Made by a program: the position numbers and the translations under genes | Shown here: one piece after another, positions 24,676-36,270 of the stretch | Layout: each line of letters starts with the position of its first letter | How positions within the stretch are numbered: position 1 is the stretch's first letter | The notes under the pieces: generated by a model | The model's input: the letters and a program-made list of their open reading frames with translations, nothing else | What the model was told of the DNA's origin: nothing | Database searches by the model: none | Origin: Conoideocrella luteorostrata | Taxonomy: Eukaryota; Ascomycota; Sordariomycetes; Hypocreales; Clavicipitaceae | Reading direction: 5' to 3' | Assembly: GCA_032433595.1 (NCBI GenBank) | Contig: JASWJB010000144.1 | Span: forward strand, 1 to 64,000 | Length of the DNA: 64,000 bases

Positions 24676-25409
24676 GTGCATTTACCGACTAATGCAGACC
24701 TGCGAAATCTCAGCGTCAACCAACTCGGATCGTTTGTTTCTGCTCACATGACCAGAGGATACTACGAGGCGTCCTGCGTAATCACGTTCCTCACTGGTAC
24801 CTTACCCTGGGCACTCATCCACGCACAGTGGCTCAATGAAGGATGCACACACATCAAGCTCCTTCTGGTTGACTCGTGGAACCGTTCTAGAGCAGAAGGT
24901 ATTTCCAGCCGGACGCTTGGCAGCCTTCTTTGAGCTACTTTGAAGTGTCAGCGCGGGGCAAGCCGTGGCATGATGATCCCCTACCACGAATATATTGTGT
25001 TTGGCCATACGCCTGACCATGCCATCTTGGGATCTATCCGATTTGATCCCAGTCGAATGCAGACACGAACAGCAATACTCCCCCGCCCAGTTCCAGCCGG
25101 CTCGATGGATGTGAACGTCTCAACGTCAGTCTCGCTCGGTCCTTCAGCGTCTTGAAGAATGCAGACCATGCTGCCAGAGCCACCGACGATGATATATGGG
25201 CGGCTGGCGCGACCTCAGCCAAATTTTGCAGACTCCTCGACCGAGACGATCATTTTCGGTCTTCTCTTATGTTCCTCTCACTACAAAGGAGGAACTGGAG
25301 CGTCAAGGCTTGGGCCGCAATACGGATCGCATTCGGAGGCATATCGCTGGCAGCTATCTATGACCGACTGCAAGATCGTGCTCGGAAATTCACCAATGTC
25401 ATGATTTAG
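24676..25409 (+). pseudogene. Unidentified decayed protein-coding gene
   Basis: One plus-strand frame reads as protein-like sequence from 24676, is interrupted by a single TGA at 24931, and continues in the same frame (ATLKCQRG, then IPYHEYIVFGHTPDHAILG) to 25155. The text then continues in another frame (DDIWAAGATSAKF, later AAIRIAFGGISLAAIYDRLQ) to 25409. The block WALIHAQWL...HIKLLLVDSWNR...HEYIVFGHTPDHAIL has the layout of fungal accessory proteins of the DUF7587 kind, but that match is weak and from memory of the pattern. One stop and one frameshift argue for a pseudogene. The original start and function are unknown. Confidence 0.4.
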
Positions 25410-28019
25410 ATGCTCGTTTTCCCCGACGGTATTTTTACAGACCCCTGGGGTCCCAGGATTAAACCCAAAAGTCTGGATGTGGTGAATTGAATGGTCGGCA
25501 TCCAGTGCATGCGCGTTGAAGGCGCCATCGCCAACGCGGGTCGAAAGCGTATCGACACCCCGCGGCAGAGATACAGAAATTCATTTGTATAAAGCATTTT
25601 AGCCACCTGTGTTTTGTTCGTTTGTTTTGACATGCTCTGCAGAGCGGCCGGCGTTGTTATTCGCAGCAATGAATATGATGCCAACGGCTGTGGATTGGGA
25701 GAGGGACCAAACGATGGCCCATTCTTCGCCCGTCGAGTGTTGATCTCAGTGTGTGCATGTGTGAAACTCAGAGCCTCGAACAATAGTTCACACAAAGGGA
25801 CGCCTCGGCGATTACGATTCCATTGCGCTCTGGATGGTGGGCCACCACGAATGCACTGGCATACAACCAACCCTTGCTACAAGTGCACTACAAGTGCATG
25901 ACCATCCGTGTCCATTCCAACAACTACATTCGTGAAATGAGAGACAGTAACGAGTAACGAGTACGCCCTCTCATTGCGGATCGATTGTACTATGTCTTAT
26001 GCCGGCCGATTTCATCGACATTATAGGCGCAGGGAAAGCTTCGCATTAGTTGACTATGCCGCTGCTGCTGACGATGCTGCTGCTCCTGACGATGCTGCTG
26101 CTCCTGACGAGGATCCTATTATCTGACGATGTCGCTGCTAACCGTGGCGAGCATCGTACACAGTAGAATCTCACCGCCTCTTTCCCGTATAACAGGGTTC
26201 CATGGCATCATATCTTCACAATATATTACGTTACAAGACATCACGAATTTCATCGACTAATGGCCGAACGAATTGGCAGAATAATCTAATCAGAGAGAGG
26301 CAGAAAACGATATCCACTTTACATCAGCCCAATAAAGATGCAAAGCGGGAAGATACGCTTCTCCCCGCTTGCCGTCGCCTTGCTTAAACGCAAATCTTAG
26401 ACAAAGTCCCGCTTTCCCTGATGAGTGCTATGCCTGTGACCAAATGGGGACGAGGACTGTCATCAGGTTCTGCTAGGTACATGACGTGCGTCGAGAGGTT
26501 CAGCAATATGTGCATGGGTGGCAGCTGAAATGGCCGGCTGATGCAAAGTTGCCCTATTATGTCCGCATGAGAGCCTTTGTGTTTCCAACGGGCTGGCTCC
26601 CTGACGATTTGTGCTAGAAGAATGATGCAACTTGCTATGATGTGCTGGAGGACGGTATCAAAATCCTCTTGCTTGACGAGAATAGCTGTCACACATGGAC
26701 CGCTTCTTTACCCAGGAGGAGGGCATTGTGGTACAAGTCCACCATCAACGGCAAACCCGCACCCACAACACACTGTCTTGGAGAAGCAGCAAGGTGAGAG
26801 AGAGGCAGGAACAAGGACATGTATCGACAGAAGCGGACCGCTGGTTATGCACGAACGAGCGGACCCGGCTCACCAAAATCGTCGCAACCATTGAGGCGAT
26901 TTCGTTGCTCAACCACGGCCATTCCTCACAGTGTCGCAGTAACAAAAAGAGAAAAGAGAGGCGCCACAAAGAGAAAAGATCAAGCTCCCCATCTTGTCAC
27001 GATCGAGAAGCGTCTAAGTTACAAACAGCAGCTCACTCAATAAATCTCCAATGACACCGTCCTAACAAAAGCCCGAGGAGTTGATCGAATATAAATCCGG
27101 TCCTCCGTTCCAACTTCTTGACCGGAGACTCCCAGTGTCTCAAGCCTGATAATTGACTCTCAGTGAGAGGATCGAGCCCGAGAACCGCTGTATTGGCAGA
27201 AGTGACGGATTTGCTCCGGTACGAATCCAACTCGAACAATTCAGTCAAGTTATGTACATGAACTATACGAGAGGCTCTAGCATGCTCGCATCTAAGTCGC
27301 AAATCCAGTCTCTCCTTTCCTGTAAATTGCGTCTTCGGTTTGGAGCTCCAACCCCCAAGTACCTATTATGCTTGTGTTAATATTTTTGAAGAATTACAAA
27401 TTTGACGATTTGCTTCAATCTGCCCACAATGTTCTGAAGCAGTCTCTTGTCGTTGAAGGCGCCGTGTGGTGTGCGTGGTTCTGGTCAACATGCGGAGTAA
27501 TAGTAACATTAATAAAAACTAAGCAGGCAGAAGAACACTGAAATGACGCCGCACGGCGTCCTTGCGACCCCGATATAGAGGCTCCAACACGCACACTTTA
27601 CAGAGATGCCAATAGCTTATCTGAGTAGACAACGAAATGGTACCTATGGGCAGCACCTGTGTGGCTGGTTTCTAGGGTTTGCAGTGAGCGCGGCGTAGCG
27701 ATTTAAATTAAGCCAAATCACTAGGACACGTATTACATTGTCATTCAGGTGGTATACAAGTGCCTCTTATTCTTGCATTCAAGCCGGTTGAACACTTCTA
27801 TGGATATATATTAAACAGCTCCCAGGGCATCCAAGAGATCAAGCCCTAGCATAGTAGGGTGTTCGCCATACAACCCAATGTTGCATGTATATTTGTATCC
27901 GATATATAGCCTTCCAAATGTGCAGTATGTCCTTCTGCGCCTAAGCCAGTTACCAAAACTCCACATCAAATACAGAAATCATCCCATTCGTCAAATATAC
28001 AAGTCCCTCGTCGTAGGCA
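25410..28019. other. Gene-free stretch of 2.6 kb
   Basis: No supported gene. Contains two perfect 18-bp units GATGCTGCTGCTCCTGAC (26073-26108) preceded by a degenerate copy. The right end is the 3' flank of the GH76 gene. Confidence 0.5.
26058..26108. repeat. Short 18-bp tandem repeat
   Basis: GATGCTGCTGCTCCTGAC occurs twice without change, with a shortened copy immediately before. The period of 18 is the same as at 8954-9187 and 43559-43612. Confidence 0.85.
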
Positions 28020-29680
28020 TTACGGTCCTTTGGCATCGTAGCTCATCCACCCGAACAAGCCACATCCCAGGCCCAGCAGCAGCAGAGTCACGATACTCGC
28101 GCCAACCTTGTCTCCCGTAGTGATCGGCTTCAGCTCCCTCATGATCGACCCATCGCCACCCCCTGCATTCGGATTCCCCTTACTCGTACCACCCGTGTCG
28201 TTCGTCAGAGGTGGCGTCGACGGCTTGATCAGCAGGCTCTGCACTGCAGCCAGCGCGCTCATCTCCTGGCCCGCGCCGGTAACGCCGTCGTACTTGCGAG
28301 TGCTCCAGTGCACGCCGCATTGACGGCCGTATTTTCCACCCGTGCATTGATCAACGGCTGCTTGGGCCGATGTCCTTAGGACGGGCAGGATCCGGTCGGC
28401 TGTGAAAGGCGCGAGCTGGGCTATGACAGTGTACCAGCGATGGACGAAGCCTTTAAAGGTGAACATGTCGGTTTTGCAGCCGTTGTTGGGCTCGCACGAG
28501 ATTTCGAGGGCGACATTTTGGGGGAAGAACGTTTTGAGGCCGTAGGTGATGAGTTTGTCGAGGCGATCTCTCCATTTCGGGTCACCGTTGGTCTGAACTA
28601 AATTAGCTTTCTTTCTTCCTGAAAAGCCAAGTTTTGCGGGTGGAAATAGTAAAATAACTGGATTTGTGGAGTTCTGAGAAGACGTACATGATTGAACATA
28701 AAAGCAGCGCCATGGGCAAATATGGCGTTATTGTAGGAATACTGCACGAGGTTTATGTCTTTGCAACCTTTGTCGACGTTGCCTCCGTCATAAATCGCGT
28801 ACGTCTTAGGGTCAATAAAGCCAATCTTTTCGACCCAATCCCACGTCTCTTCTGCCCATTTGGAGTATGTGGCGTTGCCAGTGTAGCGAGCGAGCCTAGC
28901 GCCCATGTTGAAGAAGCAGCCGTTGGCGATGCCTGTTTTTGGTAGAGAAGTCAGCATTTTTCTCGTATATATACCTGATAAGCAGTAATGGCGACGTTTG
29001 ACAAGATAAGAGAGAGAAAGAGAACTCACTGTTCTTGTAACCATATCCGTTATTGGCAAAGGGAATCTGCCAGCGCAAGCCACCACCGCAGGTACCATCG
29101 TGTCGTTGCGGGCTGGCCTGGGTGTTGAAGACGGCCTGGGCAAGACCCAGCCAGCTCGGTCGATCGGCCGGGGGATCAGGGAACTTGTTCTCGGCGGCAG
29201 ATAGAGCTGCCATGCCCCAGAAAGCCTGGTCATCGTTGCCGAGAGAGGCGGTCACATTGCGCGGCTGGTAGTCCTGGGCCTCTCCGACTTGGAACTGGAG
29301 AGCCTGGATGATTTCGTCGTTGTAAGTCGAGTCGCCTGTCCAGGTCGAATACTCTATCAAGGTGCCCCACATGGCCCCGCCTTCCCACCAGTAGTAGTCG
29401 CCTTGGGGAGGAGGGCCGGGCAAGATGCCAGGTGTGCCGCCCGACACGTTTCCCTTATAGTACTGGAGCATGTCCCACGCCAGGATGCTGGCCGATTTCT
29501 TGATGGCATCTGTCATGATTATCATCATTTTTCGTGTCAGTTCTTCCATGGCTAATGGGAAGGAGTAGCAGAAGAACATGAAGGAAACTCACCATCAGAT
29601 GCAAGTGAAAAAACAGACGACGCTGCAGTGGCTAGATGGGCAGTCGACGCCAGCGCCGCTGCGAGCGCTGATGGCTTCAT
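28020..29680 (-). CDS. GH76 mannan endo-1,6-alpha-mannosidase, DFG5/DCW1 type
   Basis: Four exons on the minus strand: 29680-29593, 29509-29030, 28932-28688 and 28592-28020, all with GT-AG introns and continuous phase, giving 461 aa. An N-terminal signal peptide (Ala/Leu-rich to about residue 20) precedes a GH76 domain with [11 protein letters not shown], the catalytic Asp pair in LGNDDQAFW (residues 122-123), [10 protein letters not shown] and [17 protein letters not shown]. The C-terminus has a Gly/Asn/Ser linker and a hydrophobic helix ([17 protein letters not shown]) followed by a short tail, as in GPI-type or tail-anchored members. In yeasts DFG5/DCW1 process GPI glycans and link mannoproteins to the wall; the same role is inferred here. 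It would act at the plasma membrane/wall interface. Confidence 0.93.
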
Positions 29681-31166
29681 AGTTGATGATTAAGTCAACG
29701 GGCGTGGTATGCGTTTGCGCTCAGACACTCATTGCGACAGGATGAAGCAGAAGGATAAAGAAATAGCAGACAAGAAAAACAAGTTACTGATTAATGAGAA
29801 ATGCGCGCCGTAGATGGCCAATACTATACAAGCGAGCCGTGGCCTTGCGATCTCTATTACAGTCGATTCGGAGTATTGACGGCAAAGGGGAGTAACGTTG
29901 AAGATGAAGGAGTCAAGTTGCAAGTCTGTCGCAATGGCGCACAGCCAAGAAAGCCAAGAGATGTAAAAGAAAGCTTACAGGGAGATGAGCGACCCGGTAT
30001 TATGACGCATAGCCTGGCTGCGATATTTCCGGGTCGCATCGTGTGAAGGGAGTAACTATGTAACTAACTCGAGTTCGTATTATGTTTTTCCTTCTTTGAA
30101 CATACATCCGCAAACAGAAGCTGATTCAGAAGGAATGTCCCCAGTCTTTTGAGGCGTTTTCGGGGGTTTAGGGGACGCTTGTGGGTAGTGTCCGCCAGTG
30201 AGAGCTGGGGATTTGGGCTTGCGGCGGCTTGTGGAGAAGATCTGCGGGTGGGCTGGACCAGACCTGAACCGGCGCAGATGAGAGGTTCCTGAACTCAACA
30301 GACGAGGCACTCAGCGGAGCACTCTGTACGGATGCGTGCATATGATACATGTGATGAAACACATGGCCAACTTTGTATGTAACTGCTCATCGCTTTGGGC
30401 TCCCTCATGAAACTCCTGGAGAATAGCACTGTTTATGCGGCTGCTTTTGATTTGGTGACAATGAATGGCTGCTCGTTGTGTTCCCATGCCGCATCCCACT
30501 GAGAGACATGATTCGCACATCCCGTATTGTCCAACACTACTCCGTACTCCGTAATAAGCTGTGACTGGGTGGGGTCGATGGCGTTGCGCGATCGCCAATT
30601 AATCTCGTATCCATTTCCCCTGCAGCCAAGACTCAAGCTCCGCTAGCCGTGTCGCCCTAGTACGTACCACGACGTGCTGGTTGTCCCCTATTTTAAGTCT
30701 CTACACCCATAAATAGCGTACAACACCCCGTACAATGGAGTCTCTCACGCGATGGAAAGAAAAGACTCGCGTGTGGTATGGAGTAGTCTGAAGCTTATCA
30801 CGGAGTACAGCGTACCAGACCAGAGTATCTCCACCTCGGAATTGGCGTCTCTGTCCGAACTTTGACTAGATGCGGCCCGCTGTGTGCAGCGGAGCTATAA
30901 GACAAAGATAGAGTTAAACTGTGACGAGACTTTAATGCTGACCTGTACACATAGATCCATCTCTATGGACCTTCAGAGCTGCACGGCAACGCCTGCCGTG
31001 CTGCCGAACGATTGTCGCTCCGATCGTGTTCAAGATGGGCCGCCAACTGCCAAGTCCCAACTGCCAAGTCCCAGCTGCCCCAAGCCATCCGTCCCATCCC
31101 ATCCCGTGCCGTCAGTACGGAGTAATCAGGCGGTGCTGTTCGTAGCATCCATATGTCATCCGACGG
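29681..31166. other. Intergenic, 5' flank of GH76
   Basis: No gene supported. It contains two overlapping TACTCCGTA motifs (30538-30546 and 30545-30553, a 7-bp tandem) and one TACGGAGTA at 31116-31124. A duplicated CAACTGCCAAGTCC lies near 31045-31070. Confidence 0.5.
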
Positions 31167-32982
31167 CTAATTAAAATGGGCTAAAAAGATAGCGCAACTT
31201 TGCAGCCTCGCAAGACGGTAGCTAGGGGTCAAAAACGGCCTCCAAATGTGCGTTATTGCTGTCTGATACCAGATACTGCATTTCGGGCCCGTTAGCTCAT
31301 CGCTCAAAATAATGACCTTGGGCTTGGCGGGCGGGACGCACTGCATGAGTAGAACATGATGGACACAATATGGACCTCTCCTCACATTCTCTGGCAATTG
31401 CCTGGACCAGTCTAGCAACTGCAGAAACGCTGCTTCGGCATCATGTAGGCTCGGCTGAGTGTGACTATCGCATCCGTCCCGAAAGATTCCGTGAACTATT
31501 GACCAAAACTTGGCGATCCAGGTGAAGGTACTTCCCCTAAAATGGGGCATAACTGCGCCAAGTTCGTTCCGGGTTATGGGCAATGACGGTACATTGTGTA
31601 TTCGATGCTTTCGCCGAAAATAGAGGGATTGCAAGCTGTAGCAGTCAGTAAACATCGCGTTACAAATCTGGTCCACGGCGAAGAGAGCAGGCTACCCACG
31701 TGTGCCAAACGCGCCCCATGCGGCAAATGAGGCCGCCGCCCTATATTTTTCATCCGCAAAACGGTGTTTCCTGGTATTTGTGTCATCTTGTCAAAGACGC
31801 CTAACTCGCGCCCTATATCGGCACTTGCATCGAGGTACGTCAAGCCTACCGGATCCATCCCGTGGTGGCTACATACAAGGTCTAGAAACACGGCGGCAGA
31901 AAGAGTGGTAATGTCGTGCTGCTTGTTCCTCGTCTCCCAGCGAATCTTTGCTTCTTCGAAGAAAACAGGAGACAGTCGCTTTGCTTCTGCATCGAACTGC
32001 CCATAAGATGCCTAATGCCGACCGTGAGTAGTTGTTTATGGTGTATGTATCAGGCGGAAACAAACGTACACAAGTCCAAGCCAGAAGTGAGCTGACGAGA
32101 AGGTCGGAACAGAATCTTCGTTTCCCATCGACAAGATCACACAGGAACAGGTTGGAATCAAAAAATGCCAAAACTGGGTGTTCATTGCTCAAATAAAACG
32201 AAATTGATTTGGCTGCGAATGAGTTTGATATAACTGCAGAAGTCCACTGTCGAATTCCGAGACTTTGCAGCCTCGAATCGACGAGATGAATAGGCTCAAT
32301 AGAGCATGTGTCGAATATGTGCAAGGGTTTTGACACAGGGCATGCTTCTGGGCTTTGTGTTTCGGTGAGGTCCGCTGGCGACGAATTCGAAGACGTGCGG
32401 ATTCGTTTCGCGCTCTCGGTATCGCTGGCCCCCGCCTATTCACGTCAACAAAGTGTAGATCGACGTCTGTAATAACAAGGGGTTCCAAGGCAGGAAAAGC
32501 ATTTGGGAAGCGAAAATTGAGATCCGGGTATAGAGGAGGGTGGGCAGGCACGAAGCTCGATAGGATGCCGTCCAAACTCGATGACGAGGCCTCGGTACCC
32601 CTGAGCTGTCGTAACAAAGCTTACCAAGGCATCAGATGGTGCAGTTCTCAATAGCTCCAAGATACGATTATGATCTTGTGCTACACTCCGAAGCTCCGTC
32701 ATCTCGACATAGCGCGTTGTCCAGTAAACGCATTGCTGGCGGCGTTCCACACAAACAGCACATTTCGGTTTAACGCCATCGCACTACGCAGTTGGTCAGG
32801 TTTGGTTATCTCGGATTTGCGAGAACACGAGGTTAGTGGGCATAGTGTCGAGAGCGTGTTACTGGACCAACTTTGACTTTTCTTCGCCAACAGCTCTCAC
32901 AGGCGACTGACGTGAAGGGACCTTTTGTCGAAGCGGAATGTGGGGTAAGGGATGAAGGTCCCGTTCCATGCGCCGCCGCCAT
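31167..32982 (-). pseudogene. Zn2Cys6 transcription factor with three frame breaks
   Basis: Minus strand. Exon 1 is 32982-32872 (MAAAHGTG...ACESCWRRKVK). An 88-nt intron (32871-32784) splits the zinc cluster, and exon 2 opens CDGVKPKCAVCVERRQQC. Together they give a perfect C-x2-C-x6-C-x6-C-x2-C-x6-C motif. Downstream the text is that of a fungal-specific regulator: ILELLRTAPSDALVSF, YPDLNFRFPNAFP, SISFYLSNEHPVLAFFDSNL, a second intron at 32069-32012, VCSHHGMD...YLDASADIGRELGVF and RAAASFAAWGAFG. A final intron probably runs from about 31710 to LQSLYFRRKHRIH, and the stop is at 31167. Three single-base disruptions are needed to read this: one extra base near 32605-32612, one missing G in the G5 run (32429-32433), and one missing T in the T4 run near 31757-31760. 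These could be true decay or homopolymer assembly errors. Confidence 0.75.
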
Positions 32983-34854
32983 GACTGGGCTTCAGGATCA
33001 GCTTTCGGTGTGTTGACGAGGGAGAGGACATATGTGGCTGCCGAGGCGTTCAATTGTGTCGTGTTACAAGATGCGTCCTGCGTGACTTGTGGCCAAGTCC
33101 ATATGCACACGAAGGGACAGGCTGGCAGTACAGGTCGAAGTAGATGAGCCTCTAGGAGTTGAGCTTGAAGGTGAAGGGCCGGACCAGACCGCGTTCCAAG
33201 CATCCGGGACCTGGGGTTATTGACGGGATACGACTATGGACAGGGCTCAGTAGATCTCGGCGGGCATCTGTAAGTATAGTTAACAAAGGCTCACTTTGTT
33301 GTTGGTTCTCAAGAAAGGAGGTCGCGGGCACACGCGATGCGGGCGCGGCTTTGATTGGATCGAATAGGCACGGAGTGTCCATGTCAAGTAACTAATTCGT
33401 TTCCGAAAATTGGCCCGTCCACGAATCGACGCTATGTGCGTAGACGGGAGAACCCCAGCCAGCCTTGTTTTAATTTGATCATCTACTATCGAACATATCT
33501 TATTGGCTTATCTGGCGCGGCGGCAGAAGGGCTAGCGTAGGTAATGCTCAGGCCCCAGTCAACGGCTGGTAATTGTTCTAAAGCAGAAAAGAATCCATTC
33601 GGACCGAAGTTTGACATCTCTCCTCCGCATGAGCAAGCGTAGTAGAATATAGTCCAGTTACAACCTCACCACTCTACCATCATGCTAGGGGGCCTTGCGA
33701 ATTACCTCTTTACATAACCGTCTACTTGAACAAGATGGTAAGTCTCGCCCCTTGGCGATTTTGTGTCTAAAAGGTTGTCTCTCTACAGAGTCGTCTTCCA
33801 AAAAGTACATCTATTTTTTATTGCATCTGGTGCAATTTTAGTCTGTCTTTAATGAATGATCATAGTGCTATTTTCTCTCGTAATGATCTCTCTTGTAATA
33901 ATCTCTCTGCGGCAGGGCTATGAACGTGCGTGCGACCCACGACTACAATGAAGACCCTTCCTTGCGGGAATAGTTCTTCTGTGAAGCATTGAACAAGCGC
34001 CGACCACCGTATAGAGTAAGGGCGGAAAAGAGCCTCTAGGGTGGTCGGAATTAGTTCACGTAAGTTTTCGGACTTGACCGAATTGGTCAGATCAAATGAC
34101 ATAGCTATAAATAGAGGCTTATCCCTCTTGTGGGCAGAACATCATCAATTCAAGAAGTTTTCCACCGAATTCAGGAAGTGTGTCTTTTCGGGAGCTTTGC
34201 TCCGCTGCATATCATGATTAAATTGCTTTATTGAAGTGCACAGTAGCTCAATGACCCGCCGAGCAAACCAGTCAGATCATTTGATCTTACTATAAGTAAG
34301 GTCGCTACGAATTACAGAAGGTCTCGGCAAGAACCTTTCGCAGAGCTTACGGAGCGTTGATGGTTGTGTGTCAGACACCAGTATACGTGAGTGGTGGGTG
34401 TGTTCTTTGGGTCGACAAAATAGCAATGTTCACAGACTAACCCCTGGAATATGTCACAGACCAATTGTAGTTCGGCAATGATGAAACAGCCAAGAGGCCG
34501 GTGACCTGGGACACCGTCACTTGTCGGACGGTCAACCCGCCACGGCGTGTCACAACACGGCGAAATCATGACTTTTCTATTGACCATTTGGCGGTTTGTT
34601 TGAATGGTGACTACACGAAACCACACTGGTTGATAAGCAAACACTCTGCAATTCACTCTGGGCGCCAATTGAAAGATGGCTCTATAATCGTCATGCCAAT
34701 GCCAAGAATGTCGTGAGTCATTAAGAGTCATTTAGTTCTAGGTTACAATAAAGACATAGGAGGCCACATTTTAATTTCCAGCAAAAAGCTTCGCCAGGTA
34801 AATCTTTCCTTGTTCAAGTTTCCTGTAGAAACCGTTCCAGACAGCACTTGCGTC
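32983..34854. other. Intergenic between regulator relic and 2EXR gene
   Basis: No gene supported. Minus-strand frames at 33152-33382 and 32859-33203 read as protein-like for 70-110 codons and may be upstream sequence of the regulator. A TATAAATAG element lies near 34104. Confidence 0.45.
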
Positions 34855-36270
34855 CTAAGCTTGTGCTCTCGCTACTTGACCATTACTTGACTGCTCCGTG
34901 GGCACAAATATGGGTGAAAAGGTAAATTCTCGGCGACGGTTGTCATCTCTCCAGCAGTCTTCATTTCCAGAAGGAACTTGGCAGGTTTTTGCGTTATCCG
35001 TCACCTCCACGCCTAATAACGATGGTCTCAGTCGCTTGCGGGAGCCTTTGGTAGGACCTCCAAAGAGCGCTCCTCCGAATAGCGGACTGTTTGACCGCAC
35101 AGGAACTGGTTGGCGCTGTACAGGAGGGACTATGTCCCACTCGCAAGCTAAAACAGAAAACCGAACTTTCTCGGGGCTTTTGTGTTGACTAAGATTACTT
35201 TCCGAGGCGTAGCGTACGAAACTGGAGCGCAGCCATTCAGTGATCTGGACCACGTCTTCATTCATGATCCAATCCTCTGGGGTTGCTTCGAGGTACAGCC
35301 TGTTTCCGGCTTGAAATCGTGGCTTACGTCTTTTATATGTTAATTTAGTTCTTGAAGAAAGGAACTAGCAAGCTCACAGTTTGTACGGTCTTGCTTTCGA
35401 AACCTCTTGACCAACGGACTGACACCTGCTCTTATGAACGATGAAGTAGTCTATAAAGAAGAACTCCTCCAGGCTTGGCAAATGCCTGGCAAGAAACTGG
35501 TACAAGTGCGATGGGTAGATACCACCATGCGATCGTCCAATGCGGCCTTTGCAGGCAACACACGAGCATGGCTCTTTCGCAGGTGTCCAAGTGTGCGAAA
35601 ATTTCACCGAAAGTCTCTTTATGTGTTGTAGTCCTGGACAGTCCGGAACCGTTTCCAAATTGCAGTTGCTCTGATAGAGGTTCGATGGCAGGTATTCCAT
35701 GTACAAAACATCAGAGGACCTACCTAGAGAAATGATTTGTCCGTTATGAACTCTCAGTGTATCTGGTCTATTGGACAGGCGCTTGACGACGTATCTGGAC
35801 TCGGTGCAGGTTCTTGACAGGATTGCAAGTTGTCTTCGAAGTGTCGTGTATTGGGAAACATCCGCTTTCGGGCAAGGCCCCACTGGCATGAGGCATGCCT
35901 TGTGCTCTTCTCTGGGATGTAAATCCGCCTTCAGCACGTTAGATATTTCATCCTCTTCATCCACAACAGCCGGCACAACAGCCGGTGCAACAGGACCCGT
36001 TGCACGGCTCTCAGTCCACCTCCAGCTGCCACATCTCGTTTGCAGCTTCACAAAATGGACTCCTGGTGTTGATAGATAAAGCTCCCATATTCTGTCGCGA
36101 ATTTCGGGTGGAAGGAGCTGGAACAATGTAAAGTCTCGACACTCCTCTGGAACGTTGAATTTGATGAGGTCGGTCATACTGGGTCTCTGCTGGATCTCCT
36201 CGCCCTGGAAGCCCGCGGAAGATCTAGCTATGAAGAGATCATAAATTTGTTTCATAGGCATTGAGGTCAT
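34855..36270 (-). CDS. 2EXR-domain protein
   Basis: Two exons on the minus strand: 36270-35378 and 35329-34855, separated by a 48-nt intron (donor GTGAGC; acceptor AAAAG). Joining in phase 2 gives 455 aa. Near residue 50 is the 2EXR signature FTLFQLLPPEIRDRIWELYL, followed by RQLAILSRTCTESRYVVKR. Around residue 210 a CSCVACKGR stretch occurs. The second exon continues smoothly (GNRLYLEATPEDWIMNED). 2EXR proteins are a large, mostly uncharacterised Pezizomycotina family with an F-box-like opening motif; no enzymatic activity is known. No signal peptide is present. It is intact, unlike the regulator relic next to it on the same strand. Confidence 0.85.

Noticed and set aside
32608..32626. 19-nt GTAAGC...ACAG segment as an intron that would repair the first break in the Zn2Cys6 regulator
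   Set aside because: Far below the minimum size of fungal introns; a one-base indel is the simpler explanation.
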